Positions 15,685-25,000 of a DNA stretch of 64,000 nucleotides are shown here, piece after piece. The notes beneath the pieces were generated by a model. That model made no database searches. It saw only the letters and a program-made list of their open reading frames with translations, and had not been told where the DNA came from. Numbering within the stretch: the first letter of the stretch is position 1; every line of letters begins with the position of its first letter. The stretch is from Nonomuraea polychroma (GTDB lineage: Bacteria > Actinomycetota > Actinomycetes > Streptosporangiales > Streptosporangiaceae), in the NCBI RefSeq assembly GCF_004011505.1, contig NZ_SAUN01000001.1:4960001-5024000 (forward strand), in the 5' to 3' direction. The translations under genes were made by a program, and so were the position numbers.

Positions 15685-16679
15685 TGACGCGTTACCTGGC
15701 CGGGCGGGCCGCCGGTGTCGTGATGATCCTTTTCCTGGTGTGCTTGTTCACGTTCGTCATCTTCTTCGCGCTGTCGCCGGACCCGGCGGTGATGATCTGC
15801 GGCAAGACGTGCACGCCGGAGCGCATCGACCAGATCCGCTCGGTGCTGGGGCTGGACGAGCCGTTCGTCACGCAGTTCGTGTCGTTCCTCGCCGGGCTCT
15901 TCGCCGGCCGCGACTACGGCGAGGGCGCGAACCTCGTGCACTGCGCGGCGCCGTGCCTGGGCCACAGCTTCCAGACCAACCAGTCCGTGTGGGACATGGT
16001 GGTGGAGCGGCTGCCGGTCAGCGCGACCGTCGCGATCGGGGCGGCGGTGTTGTGGCTGCTCGTCGGGATCGTCGCGGGCCTGCTGAGCGCGGTCAGGGAG
16101 GGAACCTGGTGGGACCGGGCGGCGATGGGGCTGGCGCTGGGCGGCTCCAGCGTCCCGAACTACGTGCTGGCCCTGGCCCTGCAGTACGTGCTGGTGGTGC
16201 AGCTCCAGGTGCTGCCGTTCCCGCAGGCCGTGGCGTTCGGCGACGACCCGGTGGTGTGGTTCCAGTCGTACCTGATGCCGTGGGTCGTGCTGGCCACCGG
16301 CTACGCCTGCCTGTACGCGCGGCTCACCCGCGCCAACGTGATCGACACGCTGGCCGAGAACTTCATGCGCACGGCCCGGGCCAAGGGGCTGAACCCGGCG
16401 CTGAGGCTGCGCAGGCACGCGCTGCGCCCGGCGCTGACGCCGATCGCCACGATCTTCGGCATGGACTTCGCGGCGCTGCTGGGCGGCGCGCTGATCACCG
16501 AGACGGTGTTCGGGCTGAACGGGGTCGGCAAGATGGCGGCCGACTCCATCGCGAAGAACGACCAGCCGGTGATCATGGCGGTGACGTTGCTGGCGGCGTT
16601 CTTCGTGGTCGTCGGGAACGTGGTGGTGGACCTGCTGTACACGGCGCTGGACCCGAGAGTGAGGATCGCGGCGAGATGA
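15684..16679 (+). CDS. peptide ABC transporter permease (DppB/OppB type)
   Basis: A 331-residue permease, partner of the preceding one. The N-terminal helix (VVMILFLVCLFTFVIFFAL) is followed by an external segment with two Cys pairs (CGKTC; CAAPC) and the transport domain with the EAA loop region NFMRTARAKGLNPALRLRRH. It ends with the usual DLLYTALDPRVR tail. Start ATG 15684 shares one base with the upstream stop; GTG 15681 is an alternative. Confidence 0.92.
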   Translation: MTRYLAGRAAGVVMILFLVCLFTFVIFFALSPDPAVMICGKTCTPERIDQIRSVLGLDEPFVTQFVSFLAGLFAGRDYGEGANLVHCAAPCLGHSFQTNQSVWDMVVERLPVSATVAIGAAVLWLLVGIVAGLLSAVREGTWWDRAAMGLALGGSSVPNYVLALALQYVLVVQLQVLPFPQAVAFGDDPVVWFQSYLMPWVVLATGYACLYARLTRANVIDTLAENFMRTARAKGLNPALRLRRHALRPALTPIATIFGMDFAALLGGALITETVFGLNGVGKMAADSIAKNDQPVIMAVTLLAAFFVVVGNVVVDLLYTALDPRVRIAAR

Positions 16680-17482
16680 GCGACCTGCTTGTCGTGGAGG
16701 ACCTGTCGGTCACCTTCCCGACCACGCGCGGGCCGGTGGACGTGGTCAAGAGCGTGTCCTTCACGCTGGACCGGGACGAGACCCTCGGCATCGTCGGCGA
16801 GTCCGGCTCCGGCAAGTCATTGACCAGCCTGGCGATCATGGGGTTGCTGCCCAAGGGCGCCCGGGCGAGCGGCAGCGTACGGCTGGACGGCGTGGAGCTG
16901 CTCGGGCGGCCGGACCGGGAGCTGCGGCGCCTGCGGGGCGACCGCATGTCGATGATCTTCCAGGATCCGCTGTCGTCGCTGAACCCGTACTACACGGTCG
17001 GCCTGCAGATCGAGGAGGTCTACCGCGAGCACCGCGGCGGTTCCAGGAAGGAGGCGAGGAAGGTCGCGGTCGCGGCGCTGGAGCAGGTCGGGCTGCCCGA
17101 GCCGGAGCGGCGGGCCGGCTTCTACCCGCACCAGTTCTCGGGCGGGCAGCGGCAGCGCGTCATGATCGCGATGGCGCTGGCGTGCTCGCCCGCGCTGCTG
17201 ATCGCCGACGAGCCGACCACGGCGCTGGACGTGACCGTGCAGGCGCAGATCCTTCGCCTGCTCGCCGACCGCAGCGGCGGCATGGGGCTGGTGTTCGTCA
17301 CCCACGACCTGGCGGTGATCAGCTCCATCGCCACCCGCGTGCTGGTGATGCGGCAGGGCGAGCAGGTCGAGTACGGCACCGCCGAGCAGGTGTTCGCCGA
17401 GCCCCGCCACGACTACACCCGGATGTTGCTGGACAGCGTCCCGCGCATCGACGACCCGATCGACGACGAGGTGAGCGCATGA
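16676..17482 (+). CDS. peptide ABC transporter ATP-binding protein (DppD/OppD type)
   Basis: A 268-residue ATPase. Walker A is GESGSGKSL (about residue 39), the signature is FSGGQRQRV, Walker B is LLIADEPTTALD, and the H-loop is VFVTHDLAV. It is shorter than typical DppD (about 320-330), lacking most of the C-terminal oligopeptide-transporter extension. It overlaps both neighbours by 4 bp (ATGA) and forms the heterodimeric motor with the next gene product. Confidence 0.92.
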   Translation: MSDLLVVEDLSVTFPTTRGPVDVVKSVSFTLDRDETLGIVGESGSGKSLTSLAIMGLLPKGARASGSVRLDGVELLGRPDRELRRLRGDRMSMIFQDPLSSLNPYYTVGLQIEEVYREHRGGSRKEARKVAVAALEQVGLPEPERRAGFYPHQFSGGQRQRVMIAMALACSPALLIADEPTTALDVTVQAQILRLLADRSGGMGLVFVTHDLAVISSIATRVLVMRQGEQVEYGTAEQVFAEPRHDYTRMLLDSVPRIDDPIDDEVSA

Positions 17483-18297
17483 CGTTGTTGCGGGCGACGG
17501 ACCTGACCAAACGCTTCCTCTCGCGCGGCCCGCTGGGCGCGAAGGCCGAGTTCACGGCCGTCGACCAGGTGAGCTTCGACGTGCGGCCCGGCGAGACGCT
17601 GGCCGTGGTGGGCGAGTCGGGCAGCGGCAAGTCCACGACCGCCCGCATGATCGCCAAGCTCATGGAGCCGACCGCGGGCACGCTGGAGTTCGAGGGCGAG
17701 GACGTCACCCGGGCTCAGGGGGCGGCGCTGGCCCGCTTCCGCGCCGGCGTCCAGGTCGTCTTCCAGGACCCGTTCTCCTCGCTCAACCCGCGCCACACGG
17801 TGGAGCGGATCCTGATGGCGCCGCTGGACTACCAGGGCATCGCGCCGAACGGGAGCCGGCGGGCGCACGCCAAGGAGCTCATGGAGCGGGTCGGGCTGAA
17901 CCCGGACCATTCGCTGCGGTATCCGGCGCAGTTCTCCGGCGGGCAGGCGCAGCGCATCGGCATCGCCCGGGCGCTGGCCGTCAACCCGAGGCTGGTCATC
18001 TGCGACGAGGCCGTGTCCGCGCTGGACGTGTCGGTGCAGGCGCAGGTGATCGAGCTGCTGCGGCGGCTGCAGCGGGAGAGCGGCTTCAGCTACGTGTTCA
18101 TCGCCCACGACCTGGCCGTCGTCCGGCAGATCGCGCATCGGGTGGCGGTGATGAGCAAGGGGCGGATCGTCGAGCTGGGCGACACCGGGCAGGTGTTCGG
18201 CGACCCGCGCGACGAGTACACCAGGACGCTGCTGGCGGCCATTCCGCGCATCAACCCGGAGTGGGAGCGCCGCAGGAGGGAGGGGGCACGGTCATGA
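17479..18297 (+). CDS. peptide ABC transporter ATP-binding protein (DppF/OppF type)
   Basis: A 272-residue ATPase with Walker A GESGSGKST, the family-typical VFQDPFSSLNPR Q-loop segment, signature FSGGQAQRI and Walker B LVICDEAVSALD. In Walker B the usual Pro after the catalytic Glu is Ala (DEAVSALD), common in DppF. It overlaps the DppD and peptidase genes by 4 bp each. Confidence 0.92.
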   Translation: MTLLRATDLTKRFLSRGPLGAKAEFTAVDQVSFDVRPGETLAVVGESGSGKSTTARMIAKLMEPTAGTLEFEGEDVTRAQGAALARFRAGVQVVFQDPFSSLNPRHTVERILMAPLDYQGIAPNGSRRAHAKELMERVGLNPDHSLRYPAQFSGGQAQRIGIARALAVNPRLVICDEAVSALDVSVQAQVIELLRRLQRESGFSYVFIAHDLAVVRQIAHRVAVMSKGRIVELGDTGQVFGDPRDEYTRTLLAAIPRINPEWERRRREGARS

Positions 18298-19568
18298 TCT
18301 CCGCGACGTACACGATTCCCGGGATGCGGGTGCGCGACCACGTGGTGGAGGTGCCGCTCGACTGGACGGACCCGGGGGCCGCTATCAGCGTGTTCGCCCG
18401 GGAGCTGGTGGCTCCGGCGCGCGACCGGGAGGACCTGCCGTGCCTGCTGTTCCTGCAGGGCGGTCCGGGCGGCAAGGGGCCGCGGCCGGTGGGCACGTCG
18501 GGGTGGCTGGGGCGGGCGCTGGAGACGTACCGGGTGATCCTGCTGGATCAGCGCGGCACGGGCCGCAGCTCGCGGATCGACGGGCGGGTGATGAGCGCGC
18601 TCGGCGCCCGGGAAGGGGCCGGGTATCTGGCCTGTTTCCGCGCGGACTCGATCGTGGCCGACGCCGAGCATCTGCGGAAGACCGTCTTCGGCGGCAAACG
18701 CTGGTCGACGCTGGGGCAGAGTTACGGCGGCTTCCTGACGCTGACGTACTTGTCGGCGGCGCCGGAGGGGCTGAGCGCCTGCTACGTGGCGGGCGGGCTG
18801 CCGGCGCTGGAGCCGGACGCCGAGGAGGTCTACCGGCGCACCTATCCCCGGGTGGCGGCCAAGAACGCCGCGTTCTACCGCCGCTATCCGCACCACGCCG
18901 AGACCGTCGCGCGGCTCGCCGACCGGCTGGCCGAGGGGAACGTGCGGCTGCCGGACGGCGACGTGCTGACCGTGCGGCGGCTGCAGTCCCTCGGTCTCGA
19001 CTTCGGCATGAAGCCGGGCTACGAGCGTATGCACTGGCTGCTGGACGAAGCGGATGGCTTGCCGGAGACGTTCCTGCACCAGGTGCTGGCACGCACCTCC
19101 TTCGCCGACAACCCGCTGTTCGCGGCGTTGCAGGAGAGCATCTACGGTTCCGGCTCCGGTGCGACGGCGTGGGCGGCGCAGCGCGAGCGGGCCCGGCATC
19201 CGGCCTTCGCCGAGGATGCCAGGCCGCTGCTGTTCACCGGGGAGATGATCTATCCCTGGATGTTCGAGGAGATCCGCGCGCTGCGGCCCTTCCGCGCCGC
19301 CGTCGAGCTGCTCGCCGAGCGGGCGCAGTGGCCGCGGCTGTACGACCTGGACCGGCTGGCCGCCAACGAGGTGCCGGTGGCCGCGGCGGTCTACTTCGAC
19401 GACATGTACGTCGACTCCGGCCTGCAACTGGACACCGCCGCCCGGGTCGGCAACGCGCAGGCGTGGGTGACGAACGAGTATGAGCACGACGGCATCGGCG
19501 AGGACCGCGTCTTCGCCCGCTTGACCGAGTTGGTCCGCGACATGGGAGGAGGAATCACCGGTGAGTGA
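18294..19568 (+). CDS. pip: proline iminopeptidase-like alpha/beta hydrolase (family S33)
   Basis: A 424-residue serine peptidase expected to remove N-terminal proline from peptides. Motifs: oxyanion-hole segment FLQGGPGGKG, LLDQRGTGRSS, nucleophile elbow GQSYGG with Ser143, and a C-terminal NEYEHDGIGED that supplies the catalytic His. Length and the helical cap agree with actinobacterial proline iminopeptidases. No secretion signal is present, so it acts on imported peptides. The ATG overlaps the transporter ATPase stop (ATGA), tying this peptidase to the importer. Confidence 0.88.
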   Translation: MISATYTIPGMRVRDHVVEVPLDWTDPGAAISVFARELVAPARDREDLPCLLFLQGGPGGKGPRPVGTSGWLGRALETYRVILLDQRGTGRSSRIDGRVMSALGAREGAGYLACFRADSIVADAEHLRKTVFGGKRWSTLGQSYGGFLTLTYLSAAPEGLSACYVAGGLPALEPDAEEVYRRTYPRVAAKNAAFYRRYPHHAETVARLADRLAEGNVRLPDGDVLTVRRLQSLGLDFGMKPGYERMHWLLDEADGLPETFLHQVLARTSFADNPLFAALQESIYGSGSGATAWAAQRERARHPAFAEDARPLLFTGEMIYPWMFEEIRALRPFRAAVELLAERAQWPRLYDLDRLAANEVPVAAAVYFDDMYVDSGLQLDTAARVGNAQAWVTNEYEHDGIGEDRVFARLTELVRDMGGGITGE

Positions 19569-20916
19569 CGGCAGGCTGCCCAAACTGTCGGAGATCCCCG
19601 CGTTCACCGAGTACATCTCCCAGGGCTGGGACTCCCCCGCCCGCACCCCCGACCTGGTGCCGGGCGCCGCCGAGGCGGCCGCCGCGCACCGGGCCCGCCT
19701 CGCGCCCGCGCTCCCCGGTGCGACGGTGGTCGTCGCGGCCGGCCGGGCGCCGGTGCGCAGCAATGACACCGCCTACGACTTCCGCGTGGACAGCGACTTC
19801 TTCTGGCTGACCGGCTGCGCGGTGGAGGGCGCGGTGGCGGTGGTCCGGGACGGCGACGCCACCCTGTACCTGCCTCCGCCGGCCCGTCCCGGCGACCCGG
19901 GCTTCTTCTCCGACGCCGCCTACGGCGAGTTGTGGGTGGGCCCGTCGCCGTCGCTGGAGGAGTGGTCGGCCGCGCTCGGAATCGAGGTGCGCCCGCTGCC
20001 CGGCTTCGCCGGGCCGCCCCCTGGCGCCTTGACGGCGGGTCCCGGGTGGGCGGAGTGCTCGGAAGAGCTCGGGCGGACGCTGGCCGAACTCCGCATGATC
20101 AAGGACGAGTGGGAGATCGCGCAGCTGCGCGAGGCGGTGGACCGCACCATGGAGGGCTTCGCCGCCGTGCTCGCCGAGGTGCCGGCGGCGGTGGCGGGCG
20201 GGGGCGAGCGCTGGCTGCAGGGCACGTTCGACCGGTACGCCAGGACGTACGGCAACGGCCCCGGCTACGCGAGCATCGTGGGCGCCGGGCCGCACGCGCC
20301 CACCCTGCACTGGGTGCGCTGCGACGGGCCGGTGCGCGCGGGCGAGCTGCTGCTGCTCGACATGGGGGTCGAGGCCCGCAGCCACTACACCGCCGACGTC
20401 ACCCGCACCTTCCCCGTGTCGGGGGCCTTCTCCCCCGCCCAGCGGCAGGTGCACGACCTGGTGGAGCGGGCGCACCGGGCGGGGCTGGCGCAGGTCGCGC
20501 CGGGCCGGGCGTTCACCGATTTCCACCACGCCGCCATGGAGGTCATCGCGCACGGACTGCACGACTGGGGGCTGCTGCCGGTCTCGGTGGACGAGGCGCT
20601 GTCCGGGCAGGGCCAGCACCATCGCCGCTACCTGATCTGCGGCATCGGCCACCATCTGGGGCTGGACGTGCACGACTGCGCCCGCTCCCGGCCGGAGGCC
20701 TATCAGGGGGCGCGGATGGCGCCGGGCATGGTGCTGACGGTCGAGCCGGGCCTGTACTTCCACGCCCACGACCGCACGGTGCCGCCTGAGCTGCGCGGGA
20801 TCGGCGTGCGGATCGAGGACGACCTGCTGGTCACCGAGACCGGGGCGGAGATCCTTTCCGCCGCCCTGCCCATCGACGCGGCCGGCCTGGAAAGCTGGTC
20901 CAAGAGCCGCACCTGA
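19561..20916 (+). CDS. pepP: Xaa-Pro aminopeptidase (aminopeptidase P, family M24)
   Basis: A 451-residue creatinase-fold peptidase that releases an N-terminal residue preceding proline. The N-terminal domain (about 45-170) is AMP_N-like with VDSDFFWLTG. The catalytic domain has the five metal ligands in LLLDMGVEARSHYTADVTRT (two Asp), GIGHHLGLDVHD (His), TVEPGLYF (Glu) and GVRIEDDLLV (Glu). GTG 19561 overlaps the previous gene by 8 bp, with GGAGGAGG at about 19546-19553. It complements the proline iminopeptidase: together they dismantle X-Pro and Pro-X peptides brought in by the transporter. Confidence 0.93.
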   Translation: MSDGRLPKLSEIPAFTEYISQGWDSPARTPDLVPGAAEAAAAHRARLAPALPGATVVVAAGRAPVRSNDTAYDFRVDSDFFWLTGCAVEGAVAVVRDGDATLYLPPPARPGDPGFFSDAAYGELWVGPSPSLEEWSAALGIEVRPLPGFAGPPPGALTAGPGWAECSEELGRTLAELRMIKDEWEIAQLREAVDRTMEGFAAVLAEVPAAVAGGGERWLQGTFDRYARTYGNGPGYASIVGAGPHAPTLHWVRCDGPVRAGELLLLDMGVEARSHYTADVTRTFPVSGAFSPAQRQVHDLVERAHRAGLAQVAPGRAFTDFHHAAMEVIAHGLHDWGLLPVSVDEALSGQGQHHRRYLICGIGHHLGLDVHDCARSRPEAYQGARMAPGMVLTVEPGLYFHAHDRTVPPELRGIGVRIEDDLLVTETGAEILSAALPIDAAGLESWSKSRT

Positions 20917-21093
20917 CCTCGCCCCACCCGCCACGGCCCCCGTGCCCAACCGCCCGGCCCCGGCTCCGGCTCCGCCCGCCCCATCCTGCACCGCCTGCCC
21001 TGCCCGGCCCACCGGGCGTCGCCGGCAGAACGCGCAGGCGGCCGGACGGGGCACAGGCGGGCCGACAGGCGCGAGCGGGCCTGGGTGGCGGGG

Positions 21094-21945
21094 TCAGGGT
21101 GAGGGTGTGTAGCGGGCCTGGCGGGCGGCTGCGGTCAGGGCGGCCGCGCGGGCGGCCTCGGTCGGGGTGAACGGCAGTTCGGGCCGTCTGATCAGCAGGG
21201 CCCGGTCCGGGTTGACGGAGATCACCATGGTGGTGTTGAGCTCGGCGCCCTCGTCCACGGTGTCGCCGGGCCGCCGCCACTCGACCTGCGAGACCCGCAG
21301 CAGCTCGGCCATCGCCTCCGGCAGCCGGTCGGGGTCGGCGCTGACCCGCTGGGCCAGGACCAGCGCCTGCACGCCGGGGTCGGTCAAATCCTTGACCTGG
21401 GCGCGGACGATGACGACGTCGTGCCCGCCGGCCTCGGCCAGCGCCCGGGCGAGCATGTCGAGCGCCAGGTCGCGCGGCGCCTCGATGACGAACTCGTCGA
21501 GCGCGTCGCAGCCGGCGGGCGTGATGGCGCTGCTGCCGGTCGGCGCGATGTGCAGCGCCAGGATGTTGCAGCCCAGGCGGCCGAACGCGCCGGCCACCGT
21601 CGCGAGGCGTCCTGGGCGCTCCACCACCCGCATCCGGATGCGCCACAACGCCATCGGGGAGCCGGCTCCGTCGTCCACCGGGAGCACGGCGCCCCTGCGC
21701 GCGGGGCGCCGGCCGATCCGCTTGTGCACGGCGGCGCCGAGGATCAACGCCACGCCGAGCCCGATCAGCACGACGGGCCCCGGGTCCTCGTGCCCGAGCA
21801 ACGTCGCGAGCAGGTGCGCCAGGCCCACCGCGAGGAACAGGGCGGCGAGCTCGGCGATCTCCCGCCGCCACGAGCGTCCCTGCTGGGTGCCCTGTCGCAT
21901 GTCACGTCCGGAACGTAGGTGCATGACCTTAGGTGCATCGCTCAT
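21094..21945 (-). CDS. membrane-anchored ACT-domain protein
   Basis: A 283-residue protein with two N-terminal transmembrane helices (about residues 30-70; LAALFLAVGLAHLLATLLGH and VVLIGLGVALILGAAV) followed by a cytoplasmic region. That region contains an ACT-like fold, RVVERPGRLATVAGAFGRLG then LHIAPTGSS, and possibly a second, degenerate one. ACT domains bind amino acids and regulate enzymes; fusion to membrane helices suggests sensing, but no partner is adjacent. It converges with the peptide operon and stands alone. Confidence 0.7.
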   Translation of the reverse strand: MSDAPKVMHLRSGRDMRQGTQQGRSWRREIAELAALFLAVGLAHLLATLLGHEDPGPVVLIGLGVALILGAAVHKRIGRRPARRGAVLPVDDGAGSPMALWRIRMRVVERPGRLATVAGAFGRLGCNILALHIAPTGSSAITPAGCDALDEFVIEAPRDLALDMLARALAEAGGHDVVIVRAQVKDLTDPGVQALVLAQRVSADPDRLPEAMAELLRVSQVEWRRPGDTVDEGAELNTTMVISVNPDRALLIRRPELPFTPTEAARAAALTAAARQARYTPSP

Positions 21946-22033
21946 GGCACCCAGTCTCGGTACGGGTTGTTACATGATCACGGCCGGCGCGGTTGCGGCG
22001 GCATTAAAGCGCGTTCACCGCATGACCCTGCGC

Positions 22034-25000
22034 TTACCTGCCGGGGTGAACGACGATCTCACCCCCGCCGATGTCGGTGCCGTGGTTGTCGTAGACGACC
22101 TCGCCCCCGGCCTCCTTCCAGATCCTGATCTGGAAGCGGTCGGGCGAGCCGTCGGATGCCGTGACCGTGAAGGCGTACCCGGGCTTGCCGTTGACCTTGC
22201 CGACGCCCCGGTAGCGGACCTCGCCGCCGGTCACCACGAGCCAGTCGTAGTGGGTGGCGACGAAGGCGACGCCCCCTGCCGGGAACGCGAACATGGTCTG
22301 CCCGGCCGGGCGGGTGGCGTCCTTGTGGTACGCCGACACGAACCCGAACGCGGCCTTGCCCGTCGCCGCCGGATTGCCCGGCTGCGCTCCGGCCGGTGAG
22401 TCGATCCAGCCGCCTCCGGTGACGAACCCGGCCTTCGGGTCGTAGACCACGACGGGATCGGCCGTCACCACGACCTTGCCGCCATCACCGTCGCCGACGG
22501 TGACCACCGGCTGGTAGATCCCACTCTTGGTGTAGACGTGCCCCTCCGCGCACGGTCCCGTGGTGCCGTCCGTCCAGTCGACCTGGCAGGTCAGCGTGTC
22601 ATCCGTGCCCGGGTCGGTGTACGTGACCGCCAGCTGCACAGGCTTGCCCGCCGCGACGGGATCCTGCGGTCCCGACACGCGGGTGATGTCGGGGTCGGCG
22701 TTGGCGACGGTGACGGTCGCGGTGTCCCGGCTGCGCCCGGCGGCCAGCGTGACCCGGTAGGCGCCCTCGTCCGTGCAGGTCACCGTGGTGCGCGGTGCCC
22801 CGGGATCGGCGAAGACGCAGGTGCCTTCCGCCCCGTCGGCGGCCTCGTACCGCCAGGCCGGCGTGCCCGCTCCGGAGAACGCGCCGGTCAGCGCGATGGC
22901 GGCGCCTTCGGCGCCGGAGGCGTCGGGCCCGGCGGTCACCACCGCGACGGGATCGACGCTCTCCAGCGTCGGCGTCACGGCCTTGATCAGGCCGTCGTCG
23001 CCGAACTCCAGCCGGTCGATCGTGGTCTCCCGGTGGGTGCCGTCGCCGCCCGGGATGGCGAAGCGATGGTAGGCGATGTACCAGTCGTCGGTGCCGGGCA
23101 CGCGGATCACGGAGTGGTGCCCGGTGCCCTTGATGCCGAGCGCGAGGTTCTTGCGCAGGATGACGCCGCGCTTGGTCCAGGGGCCGAGCGGCGTCTCGCC
23201 GGTGGCGTAGGCGACCTGGTAGTCCTCGCTGCGGGTGTCGTTCTCCGACCACATGAAGTAGTAGGTGCCGTCGCGCTTCACGACGAAGGAGCCCTCGTTG
23301 TATCCGGCCGGCTTGTACGTCTTCACCTTCGCCGCGTCGAACGAGACCATGTCGGCGTTCAGCGGCACCTGGTAGGAGTTGCCGTTCCCCCAGTACAGGT
23401 AGTGCTGCCCGTCGTCGTCCTGGAACACGGCGGGGTCGATCATCTGCCCGCTGTAGGTCCCGGCGGGGACGAGCGGCTTGCCGAGGGCGTCGCGGAAGGG
23501 TCCCGTCGGCGAGTCCGCCACCGCCACGCCCAGGTGCTTGGCCGTGTTGCCGGTGGCCATGCCGCCGCTGAAGTAGAAGTAGTACTTCCCGTCCTTCTCC
23601 GCGATGGCCGGTGCCCAGGCGCTGTTGTCCGCCCACGACACGTCGGGCCCCAGGTCGAGGATGACGCCGTGGTCGGTCCAGTGCACCAGGTCGGTCGAGG
23701 AGAACGCCGTGAACTGGGTTCCGCTCCAGCCGGCGAAGCCGTCCGTGGTCGGATACAGGTAGAAGCGGTCGCCGAACACCACGAGGTTGGGATCGGCGTA
23801 CAGGCCGGGCAGCACGGGGCTCTTCATGACGAGCGCCGTGATCTTCCATTCCCGCTTCGTGCCGTCCGCGCCGGTGACGGTGTAGGTGACGGGCTCGGTG
23901 AAGTCCTGCTCCGCGCCGGAGGCCGGGCTGACGGCGGCGCCGGGCGCGAGGGTGAGCTGCGGCGCCAGCTTGGTGACGTCGCTGCCTTCCTTGAGCGGCA
24001 GCGTGATCCGGCCACCGTCGGCCTCCACGATGGCGTCGACCTTGAGCTGCGGCAGGGTCACGCCGGTGATCGCGGCGGGGTCGCCGCCGAGATCGTAGAC
24101 CTCCGCGGCCGGCAGCGCGCGGCCGTAGACGCGGAAGTCGTCCACCTCGCCGGCGAAGTACGGGTCCTCGGCGTACAGCGACCTGCCGATGTAACCGCCG
24201 TAGCTCTTGGCGGCGTCGTACAGGTCGGACGGCTTGACCGTGACGTTCGCCACGCGGGCGATCTCGACGCCGTCGAGGTACATGACCATCGTCTTCGCGG
24301 CCGAGTCGAGCGTCACCGCGACGTGCTTCCACGCGCCGCCGGGCAGCGCCGCCGAGTGCCGCATGGACGACTCCGCCTGCCAGCTGCCGGTGGTGATCGC
24401 CGAGAACAGCACGCCGGCGCCGTTGCGGGGCCCGGTGAACAGGTACTTGTTGCGGTCCGGGCCGAAGCCGTAGATCCACTGGTTGGCCGTGGTGGAGGCG
24501 TTCCACTTGACGTGGAAGGCCACGGTGACGTCGGAGACGTCCTTGAGCACGCCGTTCGGGATGGTGACGTACGGCGCGGTCGTGGACGTGCCGGCGCCGC
24601 CCGCCATCTGGAACGACGCGCCGTGGACGCCGTCGCCCCACGCCGGGGTGCGCTCGTATGAGCCGTCGTTGCCGCGGCCGGAGGCGTCACGGGCGACGGT
24701 GCCGCCCTTCTCGTCGAAGGTGTAGTGCAGCAGCAGGTCGGCCGGGATCGCGGCGGTGGCCTCGACGGGGATGGTGACGGTCCTGGAGCCGTCCGCGGTG
24801 CGTACCGTGATCTCGGTCGTGCCCGCCTTGACCGTGGTGACCAGGCCGGTGGCGCTGACCGTCGCGACGGACGGGTCGGCGCTGGTCCAGGTGAGCTGCC
24901 TGGCGGTGGCGTTGGTGGGCTCGACGACGGCCTTGACCTGGCGGCTCACGCCGACACCGAGCCGGAGCTCGGCGGGTGAGACGGTGAGGCTCTCCACCGG

